From positions 61,571,676 through 61,635,675 of the forward strand of contig CM049316.1 in assembly GCA_026874595.1 (NCBI GenBank): a DNA stretch of 64,000 nucleotides, written 5' to 3'. This document shows, in pieces, positions 50,501-63,770 of this stretch. Positions within the stretch are counted from its first letter, which is position 1. Every line of letters begins with the position of its first letter. The translations under genes and the position numbers were made by a program. The notes beneath the pieces were generated by a model. The model did no database searches and was not told the DNA's origin. It saw only the letters and a list, made by a program, of their open reading frames with translations. The DNA comes from Sipunculus nudus (Eukaryota; Annelida; Sipuncula; Golfingiida; Sipunculidae).

Positions 50501-53500
50501 AAGGCTATTAATCTTTAACCTGTTAGGTGTCAAGTTTACACCTGATTCAATACAGGTAATTGGTAACAAGGTGCTAATTTAGACTTCCTATATCATTACT
50601 TTGATATGCATTGCACTGACTGACCTGGAAATAAATACAGGGTCCGGTCCTAGCTTCCATTCCTGTCCACGATATATTAATATCCTTGGATTATATTGGC
50701 AATGTCCATGACATTGAGAGAGCATGCGCTTTGATACAGGTAAATATGTATACTACAGGTACACTTCCTCTCTCAGGTAGGCTATCTATCTCCTCTAAGG
50801 GCCACCGAGTTACGCATTAATACTACACCTGGCTGTCCTGTCTGGAATGTGGGAGGAGGGGTGCTACAGGCCCAGTGTAAAACCTGACCTTTTATGTTAT
50901 CCAAATAGGTTCTCTAGTTTGAAAACCTATATTTTATTAATAATGTGATTTAATAGTACATCAGAAGATCAAAATGTATTTTTAATACGTTTATAACTAA
51001 ATTTGTATTTTTACAAATTCTTAAAGGAGAAGGTAAAATATATGTGAAAATATGTAATGAGGTCATATGTATACAGTGACTGGATCAAATTAAAGTAGAA
51101 AATTGCAACAATTAGTTATCTATTAGATTTCAGGAATGAGAGAACTGCATGAAAGAGGGTGAGGGTCCAGATGGTGTCAAGCGATTTATATGCAAGAATA
51201 TAAGTGAATGAGGTAAATATATCCTGAAATTTCTTAACTGCAAAATTCTTGAAAACAAAATTCTTAATTTTCCAGAAATCAAGAAGTTTTCTGAAATTTC
51301 TCATGCTGTTAGATGTGGAAGTCATTTTCAGCTGCGGTTATCAGTCCTGTCTGTCTGTTTGTCATATAAAAATATATGAATGATTTCAAGTAAATAATGG
51401 AAGAGCAGGCCTTGAAGCAAACAAAAAAAAATGTAAATATATTGGTCTGGGTCAGTTCTGATTAAAATTTGGTGTTGACAGAGTTTAAATTTATTCTGCT
51501 TGAACTCTATGAAGGCCAAGCATTTAACAGTTTCCTAAACAAAAATAAACATAGTCTGGTCTACTGTCCAGTCTGTATTATCAGACAGGTTTAACAAAGT
51601 TGGATGCATGGAGGATATCTCACTTGATACAAGTTACATCCACCTGCCCAAGACATGCAGAAAGCACATACTTCAAGCTCTGCCCATACCTGAATGTTTG
51701 GTACATTTTCAGGTACATGACATATAATAAAATCCTCCTGACAGCCTGGTGTGATACCTCGCTATACCTGAGGTTAGGATGCTCCGGTATGGAAGAAAAT
51801 ATTTGTATGTTTACTGTGTATTAATTGTACTGTGTACTCTCCCTCTCACTGAGGCAGACAGGCTCCTATTGCATGACAAACAAACTGCCCTTGTACTCCA
51901 CGCAACATGTCTATATGCAGGGGTGGATTCAGAGGTAGTTTTAGTAGATTTAAACAACCTCCCTTGACTGGAAATAATTATCTTTTTTTCCCTACTGTCT
52001 CCCCCTCCCCCCCAAAAAAACCCTTTCATAAGACCCCCACCCTTCATAATTTGTGGCCATAGCCACTTTGATTAAATGGAAAATCTTGGACCAGCCTCTA
52101 ATAGTAGTTCCTAGCTGCTTCAAACACAAAAAGACTCATAAGCTTGAGATTAAACTTGGTACAGTGTTCTATAATATTAACAACAGTTCTTTCTTGTATC
52201 TTTTTTAATTTATCAGCTTTACATAAATGGTCAATAATCAATATATTCTAGGTAATTTAAGTGCAAAAATTTAAGTAATTCATCAAGATAGCCCAGGTCC
52301 CCAAGATTGCAAAACATATCCAGGTCTAAATATTTGCACACTTTTGCCAACCTTTGAAACCTGATATGTAGCATACTTGTGCAGACAGTTACCAGCCATG
52401 TGTTAGCATTGATACCCAGGCCTCATGCCTTTGCATACAGTCAGTATAAATTCTGACGGGAGCATGAAGCAAATATGTACAGCCTGGGACTATGAATTAA
52501 ATACCACACTTTACCAGAAATCCTCTCATCAGGTCATACAATGATACAGATCTGTATAGAAATAGGTGGCAAGGACTAAATATGTACTCTCAAGGGTTAT
52601 CATGCACTTCGTGGGTGTATATATTACGGGACACATATGTTAATGCCCTTATCAGGTATTCACTGCTGGATCCTAACAAATATAATTAATTATAAGGAAA
52701 GCAAATGCTCATATTCATATTTTGTGATGAGTCTGCTGAAGCTTTAAATTTTTCAATATTTTATGATGAATATTTTTGGTGAGATTCTGATAAATTCAAC
52801 AATTATATTTGGTGAGGGTCTGCTATTCTGCAATTAAATTTTGGTGAGAACCTGATATTTTAAACTTTTTGTGTCTGTGTGTGTATGTGTGTGTCCGGTA
52901 TTATAAGCAGTTATATTTTCTGGTGTTGGTTTGATATTTTAAATAGTTTGCTGATAGATCAAATAGTTACAAACTCTGCTGTAGGTCTGCAAATAGTTCA
53001 AACAGATCTATAATTTTATGTATGGGTCTGATTTTTTAAATGGACCTGCAGGAATTTTCTTGCATGTTCTGAACAAAGGGATCTTTTGTGAATACATATA
53101 TGATCTTTGTAGGACCATATCAAATCCCATAGCACCACTAACTACAATCAATGCTGGGTTTAAACAGTTATAACTAGAGTTAACATGAAACCTTGCAGTT
53201 TCCTTTCTGCTGAAATTGCTGAAACCTGAAATCCCTTTATTAAATGCTCTATTAAATGCTATAATAATTATAATCATTTATGAATACAATATCTCACTAT
53301 TGTAATTAATTTAATTCTAAGCTGATTTTAATTCCAATAAAGTAATTAATGATTGATTTACTTACTGCATAAGACATTTGGTCACTTCCTGAGAACAGAC
53401 CTACTGGTAGAGGTACACTGTTTAAGTTTCCATAAATCATGCAGTTGCATATATGATACAAATACTCAAGTAATATATTCTATTATATTGCAAGACTACT

Positions 53501-55507
53501 CATCAAATTTAAATAAAACAGTGACCCCTGGGTTACTCACATATATCAAGCACCTGTTACTTTATTTTTCTTGCTGACCCCAACACTGGACAGGTCAAGC
53601 CCCAGAGAGCCACAGTAACTGGTTTTACTCCATCCATCTGCTGGTCAGAATGACCGTATGTATATGAAATGTATATACATCAAATAACTGATATTCTGTA
53701 TTGACTTAAATTTACATATGTTGCCTGTGTTTTCAATACATCACAAGAATACAGCTTGACTAAGGTGCTGACAGCTAGAATAGCAGACACATCAGTTTAA
53801 AAGATGATATGCATAGATATCAAACAACAGATACAATGTACTGATCTACATTTACATATGCAGACTATTTAACTGTAGACTCGTACTTCACAAGAATAAA
53901 TGAAGTAACAAGAATAATAACAGAAAACATCAAACTATATGACAAATACACAAATATATATATCAAGTTGATATGTCAAGTAATCAGCTGAAGGCTATAT
54001 TATATATTGGTCTAAATTAACATATGTGTTGGATAAATGAGATGAACAGATTAAATTAAGGTGCTACAGCTAGAATAATAGAAACATCATTACTCCCTTA
54101 CTTGAGACCATATGTACATATGTATCTTGTATACATTTATGATATATCACCCTGATCTGGTTCAACATAAACAGCATGTGTTGCATATATATAATTTATA
54201 AAGAATAAATGATCTTAGAATAAGGTTTCATTACTGGAATAACAAGAACATCATTACTTCCGTCCTATTCATGGTGGGTAATATGTAGATAAAGGTCAAA
54301 GGTTGTGACCAGGTCAGAAACAGTGCGAGACCACACCTTGAGATGAAAGGCATTGTGATGCTAATGGTATCTATATGTTAATGAATTTTCTTTCTGTTAC
54401 ATGTATGTTTGGTGCTTGTGTGAATGGGAAGAACTGTAGCTCAATCTAATGTAAATAAGGGCACAATGAATGTTCTGTGGCCTCAGTATAGGAGCACAGA
54501 TCAAAAGTGTCTCCCCAAAGATACAAGTTTAATTACCTGAAGAGGGTCTGACTATGACAGAGGAATCTATCTTCTCACCTCAGGTAATAGTTACTGTAAT
54601 ACAAATCACCTGTATGCTTGTTACTGAAAGGTGTTTGAGCATCACACGAAGCCAGATATATATAATCAGTTGTGGATATTGAAGGTTGAAAGTTAATACC
54701 CCTTCCTTTGAGGGTTTAAGCTGACAGAACTGTGTCTATAGTGTCCAAGTGGGCTTATGTGTGCCCTTGCATGACCTATTGCATGAACTCAACCTACTTA
54801 GTGACTTTCTATGACAGCTTATAGATATGAAGCAATGGATATTTATATCTAAAAGCTGGGGAAATAGTGGAAACTATAGTGGTTTAAAGGCTTAATAAAA
54901 CCTGATCCACATATCACAACCAAGCAAGGATGATTTTTTTAATAAACTTAAGGAGAATTGATATTTATTGTTGAAACATGTCTTGAAAAGAATGAAGAAA
55001 AAACTAAAGTTTGCTGAGAAAATTTCATATAATTTGTGATGAATAAACAAAACAAAAATAATTCAAAACAATTATATTCTAATATACACCAAAAACCAGT
55101 GGTCTAATATATCTGGTGTAGCACAATGTAAAACCATCTTGTAAAACCATCTACATAACACAAAATGAGAGACTGATTGCAATAATAGTAGCTGCAATGT
55201 GGTGTTCTTTGTGGCTGCTTGGTATTTTACATATTAGCTGACAGTGTCAAAAAAGTAAGACACAGTGACCTAGTTCTGAGCATTAGGAAGCTGATCATTT
55301 CAGAGGTCAAACTTTCACCTGATGTGAGTACTACAAATTATCAATTCTCACATTAATACACTGAAAAACAATAACAGACTAACCTGATTTTACACGCAGG
55401 AAGGTCTTCTTGGATAAATCTTGAAATTTCATAGAGTGCCTTGAACTATGTTGTCAGGGGACCTGCAAAGATTATCAACAAGTTTTCAAATGTACATTAA
55501 CATATAA

Positions 55508-55846
55508 GGCCAAAAAAAATTAAAGGTATGGTTCTCAGGCACCGCCCGCATCAATTTTAAACCCCCGCATCAAAAATTTTTATTTTGATTTTCAATAAAA
55601 ACTTTCCAATTTTGAGCTGCTACTGCTCTGACATTTCTTTCAAGAAGATAAAACCATACAATTTCCTTTGTTTTGAAGTGCTTTCACTTATTTAACAAAA
55701 TAAAACTGTTATTTTCATGCTTTTCCCCTTATCATTTGACATTTCTATCGAAACATACCAAAAAATTTAAAATAAAAAAAGCGCCCGCCCGCATTGATTT
55801 CTGAAAAAAAGTGCCTGAGAACCATACCATTTTTTTTATTTTGGCC
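55508..55846. mobile_element. TAA-flanked MITE (~339 bp)
   Basis: The ends are long imperfect inverted repeats: GGCCAAAAAAAATTAAAGGT then ATGGTTCTCAGGCAC on the left, and on the complement of the right GGCCAAAATAAAAAAAATGG then TATGGTTCTCAGGCAC. TAA at 55505-55507 and 55847-55849 is a 3-bp direct duplication. GGCC ends and a TAA/TTA target suggest a PIF/Harbinger-type MITE. The second half of each arm contains CGCCCGCAT. Confidence 0.82.
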
Positions 55847-55940
55847 TAACATCCTGAATATCATATCTTTAGGGTATTTGTTTGCAATTACATCTGATAT
55901 TTTTTTCATGGATTCTTCTAATTCCCTCCCACATTTTGAC
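55847..55940 (-). pseudogene. Exon-like coding fragment cut by a MITE
   Basis: On the minus strand a good acceptor (polypyrimidine then TTTCATAG|GTCAAAATG) is followed by 31 codons with coding-like composition: SKCGRELEESMKKISDVIAN, then KYPKDMIFRML. The frame then runs into the MITE at 55846. If the MITE is removed the frame meets a stop about 11 codons later, with no clear donor. I do not recognise the family. It may be a dead exon, a transposon protein fragment or chance. Confidence 0.25.
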
Positions 55941-57340
55941 CTATGAAAAAGGAAGTAACAGAAGCTCAGCTGTTCCATCCATGAGTAATGAAGTGTCTTT
56001 ATCACCATGGGACCTCAGCAGGTGAGGCAGAAGGAAATCTAACTAGAAGGATGCACCAGGTTTGCTGAATGAAAGATTTACACCACATGAACATCGTTTT
56101 ATAAAGCAGTTTGTTATTTCAATTCTCATTCATAATTTTAAGCACCTGGTTTTATCCTGTGCACTATTTTTACCACTTTTAAATTTTATATTTAGCAGAA
56201 CCTCCCAATTAATTTATGGATGTGGGTGGAACCTGAGTTTTTGTTTGGTACATGCTTAGGAGTTATGGACTTCTAAAGTTTTTATTTCACAGGAACATCT
56301 CAAATGTCTGTAACTGACAGAAGGCACGTGTACATGCCTGACAGTATGTATCTATAACTACGCAATTTTAACACAAAAGCAAACTGTAAATCTAATATTT
56401 ATTGGCATTTTTTTTTATCATCTGCATGTTATTGTGATCACTGACACTAAACCATCAATTTCCATAACCACCGCTTTCACTTCTTTACATAACCATGTTC
56501 ATTATTTCATGGTTTTACTGTAAGCATCTGCGAGTTAAATTTCAATTTTGCATTTTCAGAACTACATTATTTGCCTCAGTGAGTCCTATGATACTCTAGG
56601 GGTAAGGTGTGAATCTATTTAGACACAGATTGGTCCACCTGAGCTATCACACAGGTCACCTATTTACCAAGTGAGAAAACAAGCTCCATATCATCTGAAC
56701 AAAAAAGGTACCAATATAATTAACTTCCAAGTGAACCAAAGTAAAAATTTCATGGTTTGTAAAGGATGAAGGACCCAGGGGTGGTCATTAGAGACAGAAA
56801 CATGTATGTCAATATTCAATCAAGTCTAGAAGAGGTCCACTGGGAGTACTTTGGTCCAGCTAATGGAGATAAGGAATGCCCCCTGGTAATACCCCCATCC
56901 ACGCCCACATCACATGAATATAAATCAGCTGGCTGTCCGCCCTGATAAAAGTCCGACCACCCAGGGTGAAATATAGCCAACCGGTGGAAAATAGCCTCAT
57001 TCATAGGTAATAAGCTCTGAGATTTCAGGACTAAATTGTGTAATTTAATCTGAGTCACAGACTGACAGGGATTAGCTCTGGGCCCTTCACTCAGGGTATG
57101 AACTTTCGATTTTTCTTATAGAAAACTTGAAGTCCACAGGGCTTGATACAAATATTCTGTAGTTGCCTTTTTTTGCAAGGATTTCAAATTCACAAATTTT
57201 GAAATCGCGAAAATTAAACCCTTGCTAAATAAAGAAATAATGAAATTGTGAAATCTTAAACTCACGAAAATGAAGCCAATGACAGTATTTTGTTCACTGC
57301 CAAATGCTTTCCTTCATTCTCATTTAATTTGAATAAAAAA

Positions 57341-59233
57341 CAAGGGACCTATGGGTCACTGTGCTCAGCTGACGTTAACCTTGAAGGTGAAAATCTAAAA
57401 TAATATCTAATGGAGATAAAGTGTAAGAGGAAGAGGTAATAAAGGCCATGGTTGGTTTATATGATTGGTTTGTATTGATGAGCAAGAAATTGTTGCAAAA
57501 AAATATTTTGTGACCTGACCATGTGTTTCCAAATGTTGAAACTAAAGCATGTGAGCAGTTTGTGAACAAATGATCTGTACTATTACCATGATCATTAGTT
57601 GGTTTTTCCATTAACTGTTGACATTTCAGTAGTTTACACATTTGTTCAATTGAATCTATTTTTTTGTATAATATATATTATTGAATATATATGTATTTTA
57701 TTTATGAAATGTATACAGTTGAAATATAGCTAATTAACAACATAAAACAGGGCAAACAAAGCCTGATCTCAAATTCTGCTGAGGCAGGAAAATAATGAAG
57801 AAATGTTTGTATTAAATCCTGATTTTTTTATCACATCAATTATTTTCTAATTTAAGTTTATATTTCTATACATTTCCAATTTAATATATATATCTGAATA
57901 TAAAAGTTGATTCATAATTCTCGATTGCATCATCATAAATCTCAATCTTGTCAGATAACACCACATCATGCATACAAATGTTTATTTATTTTTTACCACA
58001 AAAATATATCTTTTAAATCTGCAAAACAATAAATATCTAAAAATAATACTTGATTTAGATTTCACAATTTTTAATTGTGTCTTTATTTATCCATAATGTG
58101 CTTCATATTTTATAATAATTTAAGCATACTGATGGGTTCCTTTATATTTGTTAAAATCATTTAAAAGAAAATTGATTTCTTTAAAAATGCTACATTACAC
58201 AACATTGCATTTCCTGGATTACACCTTGAATTATTTTTTCAAGGAAAGTTTTTGTATATCGGAGTGGAAACAGCATTACAATTAAGGAGATACAGTGAAA
58301 ACAACAATTACTGCATAACACTTGGTGGGTTTGGTTTGCGGGGGGGGGGGGGGGGGGGGGTGATTGGGGTGGTGATATGAGAATAACTGTACACCTGTCA
58401 TAGCAGGGGATCTCCCCTAGTGACTGTAACAAATCAGAAACCCTGGCATAGCTGACTTCCAGTGACCTGGAGTGGGAACCCTGCATCTGTAATCAACGCA
58501 AGTGACTACAGAAAAAAAATCAATAACTAGCTTAATTTTCAAGCTTTTATTTCCAAATTTCAGATTTAGACAAACTAAATATTTATGTTTACATGCTGTG
58601 AAAATTAAATCAATGGTGCTTACAGGAAAAAAACGTGCCATGGTCAAAGTTGGGCAAAATTTAAGGTACTGATTTTTTTCTATGCTAATAACTTAAAAAA
58701 TTTACAAAATTCAGATCTAATTTTGGGTAAACAATTGAATCTAAATTAAACATAGTTATATACTTGAAAAAATAAACTCTAGTTTCAAAATTTTTCATGT
58801 TAAGTGAGTTATTATTTTTCCTGATTTTTTACAAAGTCCAATATGTTTGGGCCCATAACTTAAGGAATTTATACTTTACAGACCTAATTTCTGGCATGTA
58901 CATAGGAACTATATAGAGGAATATTTATGGTAAATATGAGGAAAAACAGATGAGTGGTTTTGATATGAGGCAGTCCTGAAGTGTGAAAATAGGATTTTAA
59001 TAAAAAATTGAGGTTTTTCCTTAATTTCTCAAAGGAACGAAGACGCAAAGACCCAGTTTTTGGCTTGGTAGGAGATCTTGGGGACATCTAACATTATGCT
59101 GAATTTTGGATTCCTTGGTCTTACGGTTTCAAAACGTGCCACATTTACGGACGGACGGACGGACAGACGGACGAACGACGGACAATGGACCACGACAATA
59201 GCTCAGATGACTTATAGTCAGCTGAGCTAAAAA
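57341..59233 (+). mobile_element. Helentron-like element, single-unit copy of the outer family
   Basis: The left end is CAAGGGACCTATGGGTCACT followed by GCTCAGCTGAC (57363-57373). The right end has a GGAC tract (59148-59183), ATAGCTCAGATGACTTATAG, a 13-bp hairpin (59200-59212 against 59216-59228) and AAAAATT. GTCAGCTGAGC at 59217-59227 is the exact inverted repeat of the left motif. The right ~650 bases match the 31780-33090 portion of the outer intron 1 element but contain that unit only once. A poly-G run at 58340-58360 lies inside. Confidence 0.75.
58340..58360. repeat. Poly-G run (21 G)
   Basis: A G homopolymer, interrupted on the right by TGATTGGGG. It lies inside a Helentron-like element. 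Confidence 0.95.
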
Positions 59234-62200
59234 TTAAAATAAAATAATTAAAATAAATGCAACCATCATATAAGGTCAGACCAGCTAAACTGCAGGGATG
59301 AGAAATATTGGCAAAATAAAATGAAGAATTTTTGTGGTTCAATGGGAAGATTCTTTCAGTTATTTTTTAATATTTCCCAAAGCTGCAAGTTGGTACAAGT
59401 CCACTTCTTACCAAATGCAGTATTACTGGAGAAAATAACAAGGGGATGGCCTTCACATGGACTTAAAAAGTTAATTTATAATGCAAAATAATCAAACATT
59501 GCCATTGGTATGACAATGTGATGGATAGGTTACTTTCATCTCTGGGCAAGACTCAAATACTTGTGACACAATAAAAACCACCAAAGATGAAGGAAAAAGA
59601 AAAAAAAAAAACGTTAACACTTAAACTTCCAATTCATATGTAAAATGAAATTAAAGGTATTTAATTTAATATGGCATAATATGACTAGAAGATTATCAGG
59701 AATTTTGGGGTATTTTAGAATATTCTAACTAATTCTGGTACACCATCCCACTATTAACAACAACTTGTTTGATTATTGCACATACTTTGAAAATAATTTT
59801 AAACTTTTTTACAGCACCATAAGCTTTAGTATGTCTTCATGTTGCTCCATATATATAATTCATAAAGTGTTTTTTGTCCTGGTGTGACACATCAAGTAAC
59901 ACAATCTATCACCAAGTCCATCACAGTTAGAATGGAAATACTTCTGATACATTTTATACATTGCCAAAAACATTTTAAACCATTCTGTGAGAAAAGGCTA
60001 TTAGGAAAGTAGCCAGAAATGACCCCAAAGCTAACCCTTCAATTAAGCACCACTTCACAGTTTTTAATCTCTAAATGCAGTTGGCTCTGCTGCATTGTTT
60101 AACACTAGTTTTTTTTTATCCTGGTTAACCGAATTTGATATTAACTAATTAACTCACAACTTGACCTCTGGATGCAGTTTCAGCGGAAGGGACCATCAGA
60201 TAACACAAACAAGGATTCTGTATGACTTCCTTGTGTGCAGCCGCATCCTTGTCATGGCAACTGTGAGTGACGGTAAACCAGCTAATCCTCTGTCCAGTTA
60301 CATGGTAGATTTATACCACTGATTACCCGCTATTACAAGGAACTAGCTCCTTGTATTACTTGTTACTTGCCTGTTATATGTGGCCATATAGGGATTCAGA
60401 CTCACGACTTCTGCTCTCATATTCCAGTTATCCAGACTGTTTCAGTAGTATAACCTCAAATGATGTATAATGCTGCTTTATCATTTGCAGTATCATATGG
60501 GCCAGGCACTGAATTGATTCAACTTATAATCAGGCCTCATGGTGTCAGATTATAGTCTCATAAACCAGCCAAACAGAGAATTTGATTCAAGCCATGTGGG
60601 CTCAGGATTCATGTACCTACTTCATATATATTGCGCAAATAATAAAATCTCAGTAAAAATATGATGCTTTTCTCTCAGTTGTTGAGAACTATAATTCTAT
60701 CATTTGTGGCAAACAAAGATTTTGATTCCAGAATCCTGGTTTTTCATACTCAGCTATGTAGAGTGCTTCAGTCAGGTGTTCAATGGCAAAACATATCAAG
60801 CTGCTTTTTCACAAGGTTGACTTCGCCATTCAGTTCATGGGTGTTAACAGTAAAGCCCCCATTACCATTATTTTATCACAGGAAAACCATTAATTGCTGA
60901 TGGTTATTGATAACAATAGAGATATGTTTAATAATCATATCATCAATCTCTGTGCATTTCCTGATTAATGTAAAACATAACCACTGGCATTATGATTTCA
61001 ATCCTGGTTTCGATTTATTTCAGCATTGTACATATAAATCATCTTTAACACATTACTGTAATATTTAACAGCTTAAAATAAATATTATTGCTAAATATAA
61101 TCCAAACAGGTTATGAGTAAACCCTTTTCCACATTTAATAATCCAGTGAGCACTTGTTTTGACCTTTTTTTAAGAATAGCTCCATTGCCTGTTGGTGGTA
61201 AAGTCTCTTGAATGAGGATAAAGTATAACCATATCACGAGAATAATATGTTATTGCTAAGACACATAAATTTCAGGTCTTGTAATTAGTATTGGGAATCA
61301 GTTGTAATTTCATGATACATCTCTTGTAAGAAGTGGTTGACCTGTACTGTCTGATAATCAGAATTATCACTGTTTAGGAGTATGAAATTTCTGACTGTTG
61401 TTGTCAATTATATACAGGCCTACATGTTTGCTAATATATGGAATGGTTCTGAAACATATATATGTGAATGGTTAATTTGGGTATTAAATTTTTTAATAAG
61501 TAAACAAATTTTTCTAGTGTCTGTCTGCATAAACTGAATGAAATCATACATTTCCTGATCAGAAAAAGCATATGTAATTTGCAAAATTTTTCAACATGTT
61601 ATGGCACTGCAAGATTGATGATCAGATCATTCACACCATCCCAACAATCACTTATTAAATTCCATTGTCAGCCCATCACTTCAGAAGTTCTGTATATATA
61701 CAGGCCAAAAATAACCAAGAAGTCATAACCTGTAGAGTGAGATAATGTCTAAGGTTCTATTGAGATATCTTTGCAGTACCTTTGAGGTCCCCGTGGTATT
61801 TGACCCAGGGACTTTCCTAAGTCCTATCATTCTGTTCCCTCAGCGATTGCTTTTTCAAGCAATGAGAACTAGACATCTCAACAAGAATCTTGGGACACAG
61901 ATGGGAAATATTGACATTTCTGGAAAATGGGTGCGGCCAAAGGTCAAATGTGCCTCCCTTCCCTTTAAAGGGTCAATGAGTCCAACTGCTCCCTTGTTGA
62001 ATAATTAATTTAATTGGATTGACTAGTTGTGGTATTAGCAAAGCAAAGATGTAGCTGATTTCCCCCCATCATATAACCCTATTTGATGGAAACATTAAAT
62101 GCCTTGTAATCCTAACTGCTTGTAGTTTTAAATAACATGCTCCCCTTTACTATGACAGTTCATTCATGTTTACTCACTGCAACCTCATTATATTTGTAAC

Positions 62201-63530
62201 ATTCATCATTATATTATTGTGTTAATATCAAGACTGTTCCTGCAACAGTATTCTCAAGTCTAGATCTTTATTTTTATATACATGTACACTTAGAAACAAT
62301 TAGTAAGCTCCTAGATACTAATTAATATACACTCAGTACACTGTTAATTTTGGATATACAAATTCATTAAAATGAATGCACACTGAGTTTATGCAGGTCT
62401 TGGTGAAAATGCTAAAAATGTCAATACTTTCAAATATTAAAGTAAATTAAATACCTTAAAACCAAATAAAAATAAAAATTGGAACTCATACATTAAAAAA
62501 AAATTAAATCCCCATTAATAATGAGAATTCTTTTTTATTGTCTAATATCATGATTTTTCTTTATGCTATTGTTAGGCAGAAATAGTCTTTGCTGTAATAT
62601 CTGCACCATACACACTTGAACACATCATATCTGCACATCCTTTCATCAAACAATGGATACAAATCACAACCCTGAAGACCTCCAACTTGCAGCAACACTG
62701 ATCTGTTGAAATCATCACAAGCACTCAGCTTTAACCTCTAAGACCCTTTCAATATTTTTCAAGTCCCTCTGAGATTTGCCAGGACACCCTCAAGTCTGCA
62801 TTATGACAAGCAGATGCATGGACAGATGAGCGCAAAGCACCTGTCATCAAAGAGCTTATGATCTGATAACCTAATGTGGGATAATGAAATAATTCAATCA
62901 GGGACACCTGTAACAACACATTACTCAGAGACAGCCACATGTGAAGCTTTCCTATCTCAGATAGCTTATCCTTAGGGAATTTAAGGATCCCTTTCTATAT
63001 ATAGAGTGGTCCACTGACAGGCATCCTTGGGCTGTGACAGATGTAGGGATGACAGCCTCTGCAGCAGCCAGGAAATACAAACCTTGGTTCCTGTCAGTAT
63101 GTGTCACTACTTGTAGGCTTGGAAGCCTCTCTCTGTGACTGTAATATTAGATGGCCTTTGAAATAACTCCTCAGATTATGATACCAATACCATTGCCTCA
63201 GTGAAAGAAGATGACTCTAAAATGCCAGACATTCCACAAGTCTTAGATGTTTAATTAGGATATAAAATTTGATCATCCCTGGAAAACGAAGACAGCATTA
63301 ATTTTGCAGCCATCTGTCAACTGCCAGATGTCCTTGAGCTGTGTGACAGGTCTTAAAGTGACTGTGGCAGACCATAATGTGGCTGAGTGACAGACTATCA
63401 ATTATAAAATTGGCTGTGTGACAGACCATAGAGCTGACAGCCAAAGTATGCAGTAAGAAGCAGAAACCAAGTTTCCATGCTTCCTCTCTTTCAATACTGG
63501 TTTTCCATTATCACTAATTTGTTGTATTAA

Positions 63531-63770
63531 GGGACCTGAACAGTCCAGGGGTAAATGCTCAGCTCTCTCTGCTGGCAACCCAGGGTTCAATCCCCAGCCT
63601 GACTATATGAGAGTGGGTTGTAGTGGCCTGTAGAAGGTCAGTAGTTTTCTCTGGATTCTCCTGTCTCCTCCTACTCAAACTCCAGACACTACTGTATGTC
63701 TCCCACCCCTGCCATGGAGAGTGCCTTGAATAGTTACAGCTAATTGTACAATCAATGCATGTAAAATATA
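63531..63770 (+). mobile_element. tRNA-derived SINE
   Basis: The head has a Pol III A-box-like CAGTCCAGGGGTA (63541-63553) and a B box GGTTCAATCCC (63584-63594) at the spacing of a tRNA gene, but the fold is not a working tRNA. A body with AGTTTTCTCTGGATTCTCCT and then CTCCTCCTACTCAAACTCC follows. This is close to the conserved segment (TTTTCTCC.GG.ACTCC..TTCCTCC) that many mollusc and other animal SINEs carry. The 3' boundary is approximate and no clear A-tail is present. Confidence 0.75.

Noticed and set aside
57160-57290. Repeated GCGAAAATTAAAC-like words suggesting a mariner remnant
   Set aside because: Too degraded to define ends or orientation.
61745-62008. 87-codon plus-strand frame
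   Set aside because: No recognisable domain, no splice sites and no neighbouring exon.
63000-63430. Recurring GTGACAG phrases suggesting a minisatellite
   Set aside because: Spacing is irregular and the shared words are too short to support a repeat unit.
63541-63600. tRNA gene
   Set aside because: The A and B boxes are present but the acceptor and anticodon stems do not pair properly, and a SINE body follows directly.
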